DNA from: an uncultured SAR86 cluster bacterium
GTDB lineage: Bacteria; Pseudomonadota; Gammaproteobacteria; Magnimaribacterales; AG-339-G14
Assembly (NCBI GenBank): GCA_902587545.1
Contig: CACILL010000002.1
Location: forward strand, 141,470-205,469
Direction of reading: 5' to 3'
Length of the DNA: 64,000 nt
Shown here: piece after piece, positions 50,003 through 58,405 of the stretch
Layout of the letters: every line of letters starts with the position of its first letter
Position numbering within the stretch: position 1 is the first letter of the stretch
Notes under the pieces: model-generated
Database searches by the model: none
Told to the model about the DNA's origin: nothing
The model's input: only the letters and a program-made list of their open reading frames with translations
Translations under genes and position numbers: made by a program

Positions 50003-50455
50003 ATGAAAGTAGGAACAAAAGTAAAAAATTTCAAAGCGGAAATGACTGGAAAAGCTAAATTTAATTTAGCTGATTATAAAGGAAAAAGAATAGTAATTTA
50101 TTTTTACCCTAGAGATAATACGCCCGGTTGTACTTCAGAGGGAGAGGATTTCAGAGACAAGTACAAACTTTTTAAAAAAATGAAAACGGAAATTTTTGGA
50201 GTTTCCAAAGACTCTATAAAATCACATGAAGGCTTTAAAGACAAATTCAAATTTCCTTTTGAGCTAATCTCTGATCCCGATGAAAAAGTTTGTAAAATCT
50301 TTGATGTCATAAAAGAAAAAAGTATGTATGGAAAAAAATATATGGGTATCGAGAGAAGTACTTTTTTAATTGATTCAAAGGGAAAGCTTATCGAAGAATG
50401 GAGAAAGGTAAAGGTTAAAGGCCACGTTGAAGAAGTTTTATCAGCCTTAGATTAA
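50003..50455 (+). CDS. bcp: Thioredoxin-dependent peroxiredoxin Bcp (PrxQ family)
   Basis: Peroxidase of the BCP/PrxQ family. The active site is YPRDNTPGCTSEGEDFRD with peroxidatic C43. The usual second Cys five residues later is replaced by Glu, leaving only C97 (EKVCKIFD) as another cysteine. I use ATG 50003 (150 residues), which matches the family start; TTG 49991 would add four. Its 3' end overlaps convergent perM by 4 nt. Confidence 0.92.
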   Translation: MKVGTKVKNFKAEMTGKAKFNLADYKGKRIVIYFYPRDNTPGCTSEGEDFRDKYKLFKKMKTEIFGVSKDSIKSHEGFKDKFKFPFELISDPDEKVCKIFDVIKEKSMYGKKYMGIERSTFLIDSKGKLIEEWRKVKVKGHVEEVLSALD

Positions 50456-51504
50456 TTTACTAGGTCTTCTCTCGTAGGCCATGCAACCATAATTGCTCTT
50501 AAGAAAGTTGCAATAGGGATCGCCAATAAAAGACCCCAAAAGCCCCATATGCCTCCAAAAATTAAAACTGCAGTAATAATTACAACTGGGTGTAGTTTTA
50601 CTTCTCTACCTAAAAGCAAAGGCATTAAAACATTTCCATCTAAAGCCTGGATAATCAAATAACTTGTTAAAAAAATATAAAAACTTGAGTCAAGCCCCCA
50701 TTGAAAAAGGCCAATTAAAACTACAGGAATTGTAACTAAAATTGCTCCAACATAAGGAATCAAAACTGATAGGCCCACTAGGATTGCTAAGATGATTGAA
50801 TAATTGACTCCTTGAAAATAAAAAACAAATCCAGTTACTAGAGCAACAATTATCATTTCTAAACCTTTTCCTCTTAAGTAACCATACAATTGAATATTGA
50901 GATCTTTCCAAATTTTTGTTAGCAAATTCTTTTTTTTGGGTAACAAAACTTTAGTATAGTTTATAAAAATGTCCCTATCTTTAAGTAAGAAAAATACTAA
51001 AAAAGGAACAATTATCAAATAAAGCAAGGCATTCATTACGGCAGAAAAACCTGAATTAAGTTGCAATAAAGCATTTTGAAATAATGTAGGAATGTAAGAG
51101 AAAGCATTTACTATTACTTCATCTAATTGATTTGACTGAAGAGCATACCCAGCCAATTGATTGGATAAAAATGAGTTGACCGATTCGTAGATTTGAGGAA
51201 TATCAGAAACCAAAAGCAAAATCTGTCTTGATAAAAATGGAAGAAACAAGAATATTGACAAGTAAAATAAACCAAAAACAAATAGAGTTACTGATAAGGC
51301 TAAAATCCTACTATTGCCTTTTTCTTCCATAAAGCTCATCAATCCATTAAGGATATAAGCGATTAAAATACTCACTAAAACAGGAGCGATTATCCCGCCC
51401 AAAAAATACAAAATCACGATTCCGATTGATAAAATTAAGAGTGCTGCATACTGCTCATCATCGTAAAAATATCTATCAAAAAAATTTTTTAAAAAATTGA
51501 TCAT
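50452..51504 (-). CDS. perM: AI-2E family (PerM-like) membrane protein
   Basis: Integral membrane protein of 350 residues with about eight hydrophobic segments, matching AI-2E/PerM proteins (GGIIAPVLVSILIAYILNG, YLRGKGLEMIIVALVTGF, GLSVLIPYVGAILVTIPVVL, VIITAVLIFGGIWGFWGLLL). The bcp-perM-bepA neighbourhood matches E. coli. Members have been proposed as permeases or ion antiporters; the substrate here is unknown. Confidence 0.85.
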   Translation of the reverse strand: MINFLKNFFDRYFYDDEQYAALLILSIGIVILYFLGGIIAPVLVSILIAYILNGLMSFMEEKGNSRILALSVTLFVFGLFYLSIFLFLPFLSRQILLLVSDIPQIYESVNSFLSNQLAGYALQSNQLDEVIVNAFSYIPTLFQNALLQLNSGFSAVMNALLYLIIVPFLVFFLLKDRDIFINYTKVLLPKKKNLLTKIWKDLNIQLYGYLRGKGLEMIIVALVTGFVFYFQGVNYSIILAILVGLSVLIPYVGAILVTIPVVLIGLFQWGLDSSFYIFLTSYLIIQALDGNVLMPLLLGREVKLHPVVIITAVLIFGGIWGFWGLLLAIPIATFLRAIMVAWPTREDLVN

Positions 51505-51540
51505 CTGTTTCTAACTTTAGAATTCAATTATACTTTCTAA

Positions 51541-52983
51541 ATGGCAAATAAATTATATTTATTATTATTTGTATTGTTTTTTTCTTCTTATTTCCATTCG
51601 GTAATAGAAGAAGACCCTCTTCCAGCATTGGGTGACTATTCGTCTGCTTCAATATCCTTATCAGGCGAATATGAACTGGGAAGGCTTTGGTTAGCGATGT
51701 ACAGAGGTTCAACGAAAGAGCATTCTGATCCTTTAATGAGAACTTATCTTGAGGATTTGATTTATCGTCTTTCAGAAACTAGTGAAGTAAGAGACAGGAG
51801 ATTTGAATTTATTATATTAGAAAACAAAAGTATAAATGCCTTTGCAGCACCTGGAGGTATTATAGGAATAAATTTAGGAATGTTTCTTAATACCGAGAAA
51901 GAGGGAGAACTTGCATCGGTAATGTGTCATGAGTTAGCTCACCTAAGTCAAAGACATTTTGCAAGATCTCAGAATAAAAACTCTCCACTAGCTAATGCAC
52001 TTATGATTCTTGGAAGTATTGCTATAGCTGCAGCATCAAGAAATCCTGAAGCAATAATGATAGCACCTGCTGCCATGCAGCAAATGTCAATCAACTATAC
52101 CAGGAGTAATGAAAAGGAAGCTGACAGAATTGGTTTTAATAATTTAGTCAAGGCTGGTTTTGATCCAAATGATATGACATTAATCTTCCAAAGAATGCAA
52201 GATAAGTATCAAAGAGAAGATTCTGAACAATTTTCTTACTTAATGACTCATCCTTTGCCTAGTGAAAGATTGACAGATATGCGAGTTAGGAGTGACAGCA
52301 TAGATAAATCTTCCAAAGCTATTTACAGAGATAATATTGATTTTTATTTTATGCAAAAAAGAGCAGAGATTTGGTCAGAAAATGATAATAGAAAATTAAT
52401 AAAAAAATATCTAAAAAGTTCAAAATCTCAAAATAAAAATATTTCATTGGCTGGAAAATACGGACTATCACTAGTCTATAAGAGAACAAAAGATTTTGAA
52501 GAAAGCTTTACAATTCTCAGAAACTTAATTAAAGAAATTCCAAACAATTTAGTCTTAGAATCTACTTTGATGGAATTACATCTCGCAGCAGATAATTATT
52601 ATGAAGCCATCTCCCTGGGAAAGAATATTCTGGAAATTCACAATAACAATTATGCTGCTTCTATATTTTTATCGGATGCATATATTGAAAATCAACAATT
52701 TGAGCTTGCCGAAGAAATACTTAAAAAACTTGCTTTTCAAAGAGAAACTGATCCCAGTATTTGGTATAAACTCGCAGAAGCGCAAGGACTCTCAGGAAAC
52801 TTGCTTGAACTTCATAGATCAAGAGCTGAATTTTTCATTCTTACTGGGAGACATGATGCAGCGGTCTTTCAACTCAAAGAAGCCCTTGCATTATCTCAGA
52901 ATCTCTTTGAAGTTAGGGAGAGCATAATCAAACGCTTAGAAGAGATTTTTGCTGCAAAAAGAGCTTTGACAGAATTATCCTAA
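51541..52983 (+). CDS. bepA: Outer-membrane quality-control metalloprotease BepA (YfgC)
   Basis: Periplasmic M48 protease that assists or degrades stalled outer-membrane proteins such as LptD. Residues 1-20 form a signal peptide; the zinc motif H130-E-L-A-H134 and the third ligand in NEKEADRIGF follow, then TPR repeats in the C-terminal half (about 290-480). Length is 480 residues, near E. coli (487). It diverges from perM and its 3' end overlaps hinT by 4 nt. Confidence 0.9.
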   Translation: MANKLYLLLFVLFFSSYFHSVIEEDPLPALGDYSSASISLSGEYELGRLWLAMYRGSTKEHSDPLMRTYLEDLIYRLSETSEVRDRRFEFIILENKSINAFAAPGGIIGINLGMFLNTEKEGELASVMCHELAHLSQRHFARSQNKNSPLANALMILGSIAIAAASRNPEAIMIAPAAMQQMSINYTRSNEKEADRIGFNNLVKAGFDPNDMTLIFQRMQDKYQREDSEQFSYLMTHPLPSERLTDMRVRSDSIDKSSKAIYRDNIDFYFMQKRAEIWSENDNRKLIKKYLKSSKSQNKNISLAGKYGLSLVYKRTKDFEESFTILRNLIKEIPNNLVLESTLMELHLAADNYYEAISLGKNILEIHNNNYAASIFLSDAYIENQQFELAEEILKKLAFQRETDPSIWYKLAEAQGLSGNLLELHRSRAEFFILTGRHDAAVFQLKEALALSQNLFEVRESIIKRLEEIFAAKRALTELS

Positions 52984-53324
52984 CCTGGAAATAGATCAGA
53001 AAAATTTTTTCCGGCTAAAAGGTGTATGTGAAGATGAAAAACTGTTTGTCCAGCTTTTTCTCCATTGTTTATAACTACGTTGAATGCATCTTCAACTTCC
53101 AATTGTTCTGCCACTATTTTTACTACCATCATCAAATGGCCTAATAAATCCTGATCGGATTTTTTAGCCTCAGAAAGTTTTTGAATGGGTTTTTTCGGGA
53201 TAATTAAGATATGAATTGGAGCCTTTGGTGCGATATCTTCAATTGCAATACACTTATCGTCCTCGTAAATAATATTTGAGGGAAGTTCTCTATCAATAAT
53301 TTTTTCAAAAATTGTTTTAGTCAT
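52980..53324 (-). CDS. hinT: HIT-family purine nucleoside phosphoramidase (HinT-like)
   Basis: Cytosolic histidine-triad hydrolase of adenosine phosphoramidates. The triad H97-L-H99-I-H101 lies in QTVFHLHIHLLAG, and IFEKIIDRELPSNIIYEDD is the usual opening. ATG 53324 gives 114 residues and lies 1 nt after the crcB stop; extension to 53348 would run into crcB. Confidence 0.93.
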   Translation of the reverse strand: MTKTIFEKIIDRELPSNIIYEDDKCIAIEDIAPKAPIHILIIPKKPIQKLSEAKKSDQDLLGHLMMVVKIVAEQLEVEDAFNVVINNGEKAGQTVFHLHIHLLAGKNFSDLFPG

Positions 53325-53325
53325 T

Positions 53326-53682
53326 TTAAGCGAATATCTTATATCCAATAAAAGTTGAGAGTAAACAAATTGATGTAACTATCAGCGCTATAAAATATGC
53401 AACGAATATTCCATTTGCAGTTGAAAATAATAAAACTTCTTTAGTAAAAGCTGAAAAAGTCGTAAAAGAGCCTAAAAAGCCAATAATGATTAATGGACTA
53501 ATTAGCTCCTTGTTCGAGAAATTTAATGCTAAAAAAATTCCTATTAAAAAACAACCAATTAAATTTACGGTTAACGTTCCTAAAGGAAAACCTAAGAACG
53601 TTATTTTTGCAAGGAATGAGCTTAAAAGGAATCTGGAAATTGCTCCGAAAAAAGCTCCAATTCCGATTAGAAGATAAATCAT
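53326..53682 (-). CDS. crcB: Fluoride channel FluC (CrcB)
   Basis: Small dual-topology membrane channel that expels fluoride, 118 residues with four helices. Family motifs are GAFFGAISRFLLS, GTLTVNLIGCFLIG and IIGFLGSFTTFSAFTKE. It starts 6 nt after the tRNA-Lys CCA end, so it is probably read from the tRNA promoter. No fluoride riboswitch can fit in that gap. Confidence 0.9.
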   Translation of the reverse strand: MIYLLIGIGAFFGAISRFLLSSFLAKITFLGFPLGTLTVNLIGCFLIGIFLALNFSNKELISPLIIIGFLGSFTTFSAFTKEVLLFSTANGIFVAYFIALIVTSICLLSTFIGYKIFA

Positions 53683-53688
53683 AACTCT

Positions 53689-53764
53689 TGGTGGGTCGTA
53701 TAGGATTCGAACCTATGACCAATTGATTAAAAGCCAACTGCTCTACCAACTGAGCTAACGACCC
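53689..53764 (-). tRNA. tRNA-Lys (anticodon TTT)
   Basis: The minus strand reads a 76-nt tRNA, starting GGGTCGTTAGCTCAGTTGG and ending CGACCCACCA, almost identical to E. coli tRNA-Lys. The acceptor stem GGGTCGT pairs with ACGACCC, the anticodon loop CTTTTAA holds TTT, the T arm is GGTTCGAATCC and CCA is encoded. Confidence 0.97.
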
Positions 53765-53775
53765 AAAAAGAAAAG

Positions 53776-53804
53776 ATTATACCTCTATTGAAGATTTAAT
53801 TTAA
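53776..53804 (-). promoter_or_regulatory. Candidate promoter of tRNA-Lys-crcB-hinT
   Basis: On the minus strand a perfect TATAAT (53781-53776) ends 11 nt before the tRNA 5' end, with a weak TTAAAT (53804-53799) 17 nt upstream. The -35 lies within the end of cpoB. Confidence 0.45.
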
Positions 53805-54486
53805 TTAAATCTTGTTCTGCAAGTAAAGCAGCTCCAGAGTTTGGATAATTACTTATAACTTCTTGTAAGAGTGTCTCAGCAGAGTCTAATTCTTCTAGAT
53901 TAAGCTTTGCAAGAGCTAGTTTATACAGACCATCTGCCTTCCTGGGATGATCATCAAATTTTGCTAGAAAGGCATTCAAAATTTCGGCGGAATCTTCAAA
54001 CATTTCTTGGACTAAATAAATTTCACCTAGCCAAAAATAAGCATCGCCTGTATAGGTTCCATTAGGATAAGAAAGTATTAAGAGCCTTAAGTTTTCTGCT
54101 GCTTCCGAGTATCTTGAATTATCAAGAAGCTTCATAGAATTTGACCAAAGACCGAATTCTCCTGAGTCAATATCTTCTTCAACAAGCCCTGATAAAGGGT
54201 TTATAGATTGTTCTGTTGATTCTTCGGCTTCAGTCTCCTCAAATAATAACTTTGTCTCCAAAAGATGAATTCTTTTATCCAAGTCAACGTATCTTATTTG
54301 ATTTGCTTCTTCCAACCTGGAAATAGTTAAATTGTTCGTTTCTATTGAAGCTGTAAGGGATTCAATTTCTTTTTTTAAAAGATTTATTTTTTCAAGAAGC
54401 AGTTCTACAGATTCGTCATTTTGCAAAACTGCAAAGCTAGAAAAAGTTACAAAAACAAAAAAGAGAAAGCTTTTTAGAATTTTCAA
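53785..54486 (-). CDS. cpoB: Tol-Pal system coordinator CpoB (YbgF)
   Basis: Periplasmic protein linking Tol-Pal to peptidoglycan synthesis. It has a signal peptide (about 1-19), a coiled coil (about 24-75) and C-terminal TPR repeats with YPNGTYTGDAYFWLGEIYLV and SNYPNSGAALLAE. The start is TTG at 54486, 1 nt after the pal stop. Length is 233 residues. Confidence 0.88.
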   Translation of the reverse strand: MKILKSFLFFVFVTFSSFAVLQNDESVELLLEKINLLKKEIESLTASIETNNLTISRLEEANQIRYVDLDKRIHLLETKLLFEETEAEESTEQSINPLSGLVEEDIDSGEFGLWSNSMKLLDNSRYSEAAENLRLLILSYPNGTYTGDAYFWLGEIYLVQEMFEDSAEILNAFLAKFDDHPRKADGLYKLALAKLNLEELDSAETLLQEVISNYPNSGAALLAEQDLIKLNLQ

Positions 54487-54487
54487 T

Positions 54488-54967
54488 CTAGTAAAGGGAG
54501 ATTTCTACCCTTCTATTTTCTGCCCAAGCTTTTTCATTTGAGGCGCTTTTAAGAGGTTTTTCTTCTCCAAAACTTACTACCCTAATTTTTTTACCAGACA
54601 CTCCCTTAACTACAAGAAAGTCTCTCACCTCAAGCGCTCTTCTTTCACCAAGTGCTAAGTTATATTCTCTAGTTCCTCTTTCATCGCAATGACCTTCTAG
54701 ACGAACTATTTTTGCCTTTTTGATTTCCGGTAAATATTGTTCTAATAAACTTTTATCTTCGGCATCTAAAATAGATTTATCAAAATCAAAATAAACTTTG
54801 TCATCTAGATTAGTTTCAAGCTTATCTCCTAGAAGATACTCTTCTCCAGCTACAGAGGCATATTGCATTCGTTCAACCGAATCTGACACATTCGATGCAC
54901 AAGAATAGACTTGGCAAAGCATAGCTAAAATAAAAATTCCAATTGGTTCCATAAATAGTCTCCTCAT
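54488..54967 (-). CDS. pal: Peptidoglycan-associated lipoprotein Pal
   Basis: Outer-membrane lipoprotein with an OmpA-like domain. The signal ends in lipobox VYSC (C23), and the peptidoglycan-binding core is VRLEGHCDERGTREYNLALG followed by ERRALEVRDFL. ATG 54967 has AAGGAG 7 nt upstream. The 70-nt gap to tolB holds TATAAT at 54992-54997 (minus strand), so pal-cpoB may have its own weak promoter. Confidence 0.93.
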   Translation of the reverse strand: MRRLFMEPIGIFILAMLCQVYSCASNVSDSVERMQYASVAGEEYLLGDKLETNLDDKVYFDFDKSILDAEDKSLLEQYLPEIKKAKIVRLEGHCDERGTREYNLALGERRALEVRDFLVVKGVSGKKIRVVSFGEEKPLKSASNEKAWAENRRVEISLY

Positions 54968-55037
54968 AAAAAAGCTCCTTTCTGAGCAAGGATTATAATA
55001 CTTTTCTCTTAGACAAGAAATTTTATATTTAGTTTGA

Positions 55038-56321
55038 TTATTTTAATAACGGTGACCAAGCTGGTTCCCTTACAGATCCATTTTTAACTGGTAATGAAAA
55101 TCTAGCTTTTCCATCTAAGGTAATCCCTCCTAAATAGCCATTTGACCCATCTTTTGTTGCATAGATGATGATATTTCCATTTGGAGAAATAGTTGGTGAT
55201 TCATCTAATGAAGTGGAAGTTAAGGTCTCAATGTATCTGCTAGAGAGTTTTTTTGTTGCAATTTGAAAATTTCCATTATTTCCATGAACAAAGAATATAG
55301 ATTTTCCGTCGGGAAAATATCTTCCTCTAGCATTATAATTTCCGTCTCTAGTAAGTCTTTTTTTTCTTTTGGATTTTGTATTGATTTCGTAAAGCTGAGG
55401 AGAACCTGACCTGTCAGATGTAAAAATAATTTTTTTTGAATCTGGAGACCAAGAAGGCTCAGTATCAATACCATAATGATTTGTAAGCCTAACCAATCTT
55501 TTATTCCTAATGGAATATAAGAAAATGTCTGGGTTCCCTGAAAAAGAAACAACCAAAGCTAAACTCTTTCCGTCTGGAGACCAAACTGGTGCGCTATTTG
55601 TCATTCCTAGAGCCTGAATAGAATCTCTCTCTCCGGATTGTAAATCCTGAATAAAGATTTCGGCCAAACCATTTTCAAATGATACGTAAGCAATTTTTTT
55701 TCTATCAGGCGACCAATCAGGAGACATTATTGGTGCCTTGGAGGAAAAGAGAATTTGTTCGTTTTTACCATCGATATCTGAAATGCACATTTGATAAGTG
55801 TTAGCATCTGAATTAACAACATACGCCAGTTTCGTATCAAATATTCCTCTCAAACCTGTGATTTTTTCATAGATTCTATTGCTGATAATTTTAGAGATAT
55901 CCTCGATATTATCTTCACTGCCAAGAATTTCGCCTTCTAAAATCTTAATTCTTCTATTTATATTGAATAAAGAATACGAAATATTTAGATTTCCTAAAGC
56001 GTTAACCGAATTTATTTTCCCAATTACAGAATAATCCACACCGAGTACTTTCCAATCCCTGTAATAAAAATCATTTTCCGAGGAAGGATATGAGAGCATC
56101 TCATTCACAGCAAGATTTTCAAATTCACCAAACAAAAGCATGTTCTTTTCGATATTTCTAGATATCTGAATGCCATAATTTTCTTCAATGCCACTCTCAA
56201 TGCCAAAAGGAACAAATGCAACTTTTGATAAATTATCGCTTCCTTTTAAAATTTCAATTTCTAAGATAGAAAATATATGGTTAGAAACCAAAAAAACTAT
56301 CATGAAGAAAAACTTAATCAC
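55038..56321 (-). CDS. tolB: Tol-Pal translocation protein TolB
   Basis: Periplasmic beta-propeller of the Tol-Pal complex. A signal peptide (about 1-18) precedes the N-terminal domain and repeated WSPDGKSLA / PSWSPDSKKIIFTSDRSG blades. The start is GTG 56321, overlapping the tolA stop as GTGA; ATG 56303 would cut into the signal peptide. Length is 427 residues. Confidence 0.93.
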   Translation of the reverse strand: MIKFFFMIVFLVSNHIFSILEIEILKGSDNLSKVAFVPFGIESGIEENYGIQISRNIEKNMLLFGEFENLAVNEMLSYPSSENDFYYRDWKVLGVDYSVIGKINSVNALGNLNISYSLFNINRRIKILEGEILGSEDNIEDISKIISNRIYEKITGLRGIFDTKLAYVVNSDANTYQMCISDIDGKNEQILFSSKAPIMSPDWSPDRKKIAYVSFENGLAEIFIQDLQSGERDSIQALGMTNSAPVWSPDGKSLALVVSFSGNPDIFLYSIRNKRLVRLTNHYGIDTEPSWSPDSKKIIFTSDRSGSPQLYEINTKSKRKKRLTRDGNYNARGRYFPDGKSIFFVHGNNGNFQIATKKLSSRYIETLTSTSLDESPTISPNGNIIIYATKDGSNGYLGGITLDGKARFSLPVKNGSVREPAWSPLLK

Positions 56322-56938
56322 TCTATCTCCCCAGATGATTTAAAAACTAAATTAAAGTTTCTAAAGTTTTCTTCAAATAGCTTTCTATCAAGAAAACTAA
56401 CTTCTTCTAAAAAAGTCATTTTATTCATTGCCGTTAAAATAGATTCATTAAAAGAATTATTAGAACTTGGCTCAATCAAATCAAAATTTAATATTTCTCC
56501 TGAGGGAGCAAGATTTATTGATACTTTTGCTATTAAAGATTCACTTAAAGAATTAGGTTTAATCCAAATTGAAGAAATACTTGCCTGAATGATAGCTGAA
56601 ACTCTCAAAATATCTTCTCTTTCCTTTGAAAGCTTAATTTTACTGATTTCGTTTTTGATATCTGATTTATTTATTTTAAATTTTGAAAGAATTTCTGCTT
56701 CTGACGGTTCTGCTTTTTTATCATTTACAGAAGCTTTTTTTGTTTCTTTTTTAATGGTTGTATTTAGGATAGATGAATCGAACAATATGTCATCTTCTTG
56801 AATTAACTCGTAAAAATTTACTTTGATTGATTGTGTCTCATCAATATTGAGTTTTGGGATAGAAAACATAGAAAAAATCAAAGATAGAAATAAAAGAATC
56901 AAAAAAAAAGTATTTAAACTTGTTAAAGCCTTATTCAT
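56318..56938 (-). CDS. tolA: TolA-like protein with a short spanning domain
   Basis: Inner-membrane protein coupling TolQR energy to Pal. One membrane helix (about 8-25), a charged middle of only about 80 residues (KKETKKASVNDKKAEPSEAE) and a C-terminal TonB/TolA-like domain with IQASISSIWIKP, SINLAPSGEI and LTAMNKM are seen. At 206 residues it is about half of E. coli TolA (421). Start at ATG 56938 (TTG 56944 is possible); it overlaps tolR by 8 nt. The position between tolR and tolB fixes the identity. Confidence 0.83.
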   Translation of the reverse strand: MNKALTSLNTFFLILLFLSLIFSMFSIPKLNIDETQSIKVNFYELIQEDDILFDSSILNTTIKKETKKASVNDKKAEPSEAEILSKFKINKSDIKNEISKIKLSKEREDILRVSAIIQASISSIWIKPNSLSESLIAKVSINLAPSGEILNFDLIEPSSNNSFNESILTAMNKMTFLEEVSFLDRKLFEENFRNFNLVFKSSGEIE

Positions 56939-57362
56939 TCTCAATGGGTTCAGTTATGAGATTAATAGAATCTGTTTTAAATTTTTTAATCAAAGACATT
57001 GTTTTAGCAACATTGTCATAAAGCGTTTCCTTATCTGCTCTTAAAAATATCTCAACTTTTGGGTTGTTCTTTAAAATTTTTTCTAACTGTTCTGCAAATA
57101 ACTGAAAACTTTCGTAGATTTCATTCTTTTCACCCAAATCAAGAGAATAAAACCCCTCTTTGCTGATTGAAATGGTTAAATTATCGTCTTTAGATTTATT
57201 TAGAGCTTGAGCTTCGGTTTTGGGCAGATCAAGGTCAATTCCTTGAATCATAAATGGTGTTGCTACCATAAAAATAACCAGCAAAACTAATGAAATATCC
57301 ACATATGGAATTACGTTAATTTCTGTTAAAAGCTTTCTATTTTTTTGTCGTCTTTTGGACAT
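56931..57362 (-). CDS. tolR: Tol-Pal proton-channel protein TolR
   Basis: ExbD/TolR family, 143 residues. The N-terminal helix contains the conserved aspartate (INVIPYVDISLVLLVIFMV), followed by a periplasmic domain with VEIFLRADKETLYDNVAK. It overlaps tolQ by 26 nt and tolA by 8 nt. Confidence 0.94.
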   Translation of the reverse strand: MSKRRQKNRKLLTEINVIPYVDISLVLLVIFMVATPFMIQGIDLDLPKTEAQALNKSKDDNLTISISKEGFYSLDLGEKNEIYESFQLFAEQLEKILKNNPKVEIFLRADKETLYDNVAKTMSLIKKFKTDSINLITEPIENE

Positions 57363-58008
57363 TGAATTCTTGGTAAGTTATCAAAAGTTCAGATGTAAAA
57401 TTTTCGTAACTCTTAATAATGGTATCAATTGTCTTGACACTCCAATTATAAGATACAAGAGCAGGTATTGCCGCGAATAGACCTAGTGCAGTTGCTACTA
57501 AAGCTTCAGATATACCTGGGGCAACGGCATTTATTGATACTTGAGAAAGTTGGGCTAAACCACTAAAGGCGTTCATAACCCCCCATACAGTCCCAAATAG
57601 GCCTATGAAGGGGCTTACAGATGCAACAGTAGACAAAAAAGATAACCCTTCTTCCAATCTTTCTTCTTGTCTATTAATTATAATTTCCGTTGACTTGTTG
57701 ATGCGGTCAGCTGTCTTTTCGAAATTTTCTGACTTTAAAAATTCTTCATGAGAAATTACAAAGATTTGAGATAGTCCAAAATTATCTTCTTTACGGTTGA
57801 GCTCATTAAATATTTTTTCAATATTTCTAGAGTTCCAAAACTCGGTTTCAAACTCAAAGATATCCTTTTTCGCTCTGCTTAAGGTAAGCCACTTATCAAA
57901 GATAAACCACCATGAAGTTCCAGCCAGAACAAACAAAATAATCATCACTAATTGAACAACTAAACTTGCTCCTAAAAATAAATCTACAAAACTTAATTCA
58001 GCTTGCAT
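57337..58008 (-). CDS. tolQ: Tol-Pal proton-channel protein TolQ
   Basis: ExbB/TolQ family, 223 residues, three membrane helices. The conserved segment ASVSPFIGLFGTVWGVMNAF and APGISEALVATALGLFAAIP are diagnostic. It overlaps ybgC by 11 nt. Confidence 0.95.
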   Translation of the reverse strand: MQAELSFVDLFLGASLVVQLVMIILFVLAGTSWWFIFDKWLTLSRAKKDIFEFETEFWNSRNIEKIFNELNRKEDNFGLSQIFVISHEEFLKSENFEKTADRINKSTEIIINRQEERLEEGLSFLSTVASVSPFIGLFGTVWGVMNAFSGLAQLSQVSINAVAPGISEALVATALGLFAAIPALVSYNWSVKTIDTIIKSYENFTSELLITYQEFNVQKTTKK

Positions 58009-58405
58009 TTTTTTTATCCAACATCTTTTTTCTTAGCTCATCTGGAAGAGCAATGGGTTTTTTAGTTTCAAGATCAACACAGCCGCATAATACATTAGCT
58101 TCACACATTATTTGTGAATTTATAACAACTCTTTGGTTAAAGCTAAAACTAGCTTTCTTTAATTCTGAAAGAGAAGATTCTATTTTTATTAATTGATCTA
58201 ATAGGACAGGTTTTTTGTAATGAATGTCTAATTTATTGACAATAAAAATAATATTTTTGCCTAAAAGTTCGTTTTGTAGGTAACCACACTTTCTTAGAAA
58301 TTCAGTTCTAGCCCTTTCAAAATATTTGAGATAATTAGCATAAAAAACTACACCTTGTGCATCAGTATCTTCATAGTAAATTCTTAGCTCTATGGTATCT
58401 GACAT
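57998..58405 (-). CDS. ybgC: YbgC-family acyl-CoA thioesterase
   Basis: Hotdog-fold thioesterase of 135 residues. The catalytic motif YYEDTDAQGVVFYANYLKYF with the Asp of DAQG is typical. It is the first gene of the tol-pal operon, as in most gammaproteobacteria, and overlaps the nuclease gene by 1 nt. Confidence 0.93.
   Translation of the reverse strand: MSDTIELRIYYEDTDAQGVVFYANYLKYFERARTEFLRKCGYLQNELLGKNIIFIVNKLDIHYKKPVLLDQLIKIESSLSELKKASFSFNQRVVINSQIMCEANVLCGCVDLETKKPIALPDELRKKMLDKKNAS

Noticed and set aside
53498..53749. Minus-strand frame covering tRNA-Lys and part of crcB
   Set aside because: It reads through the tRNA; peptides such as QLVIGSNPIRP are the usual false translation of a tRNA T arm.
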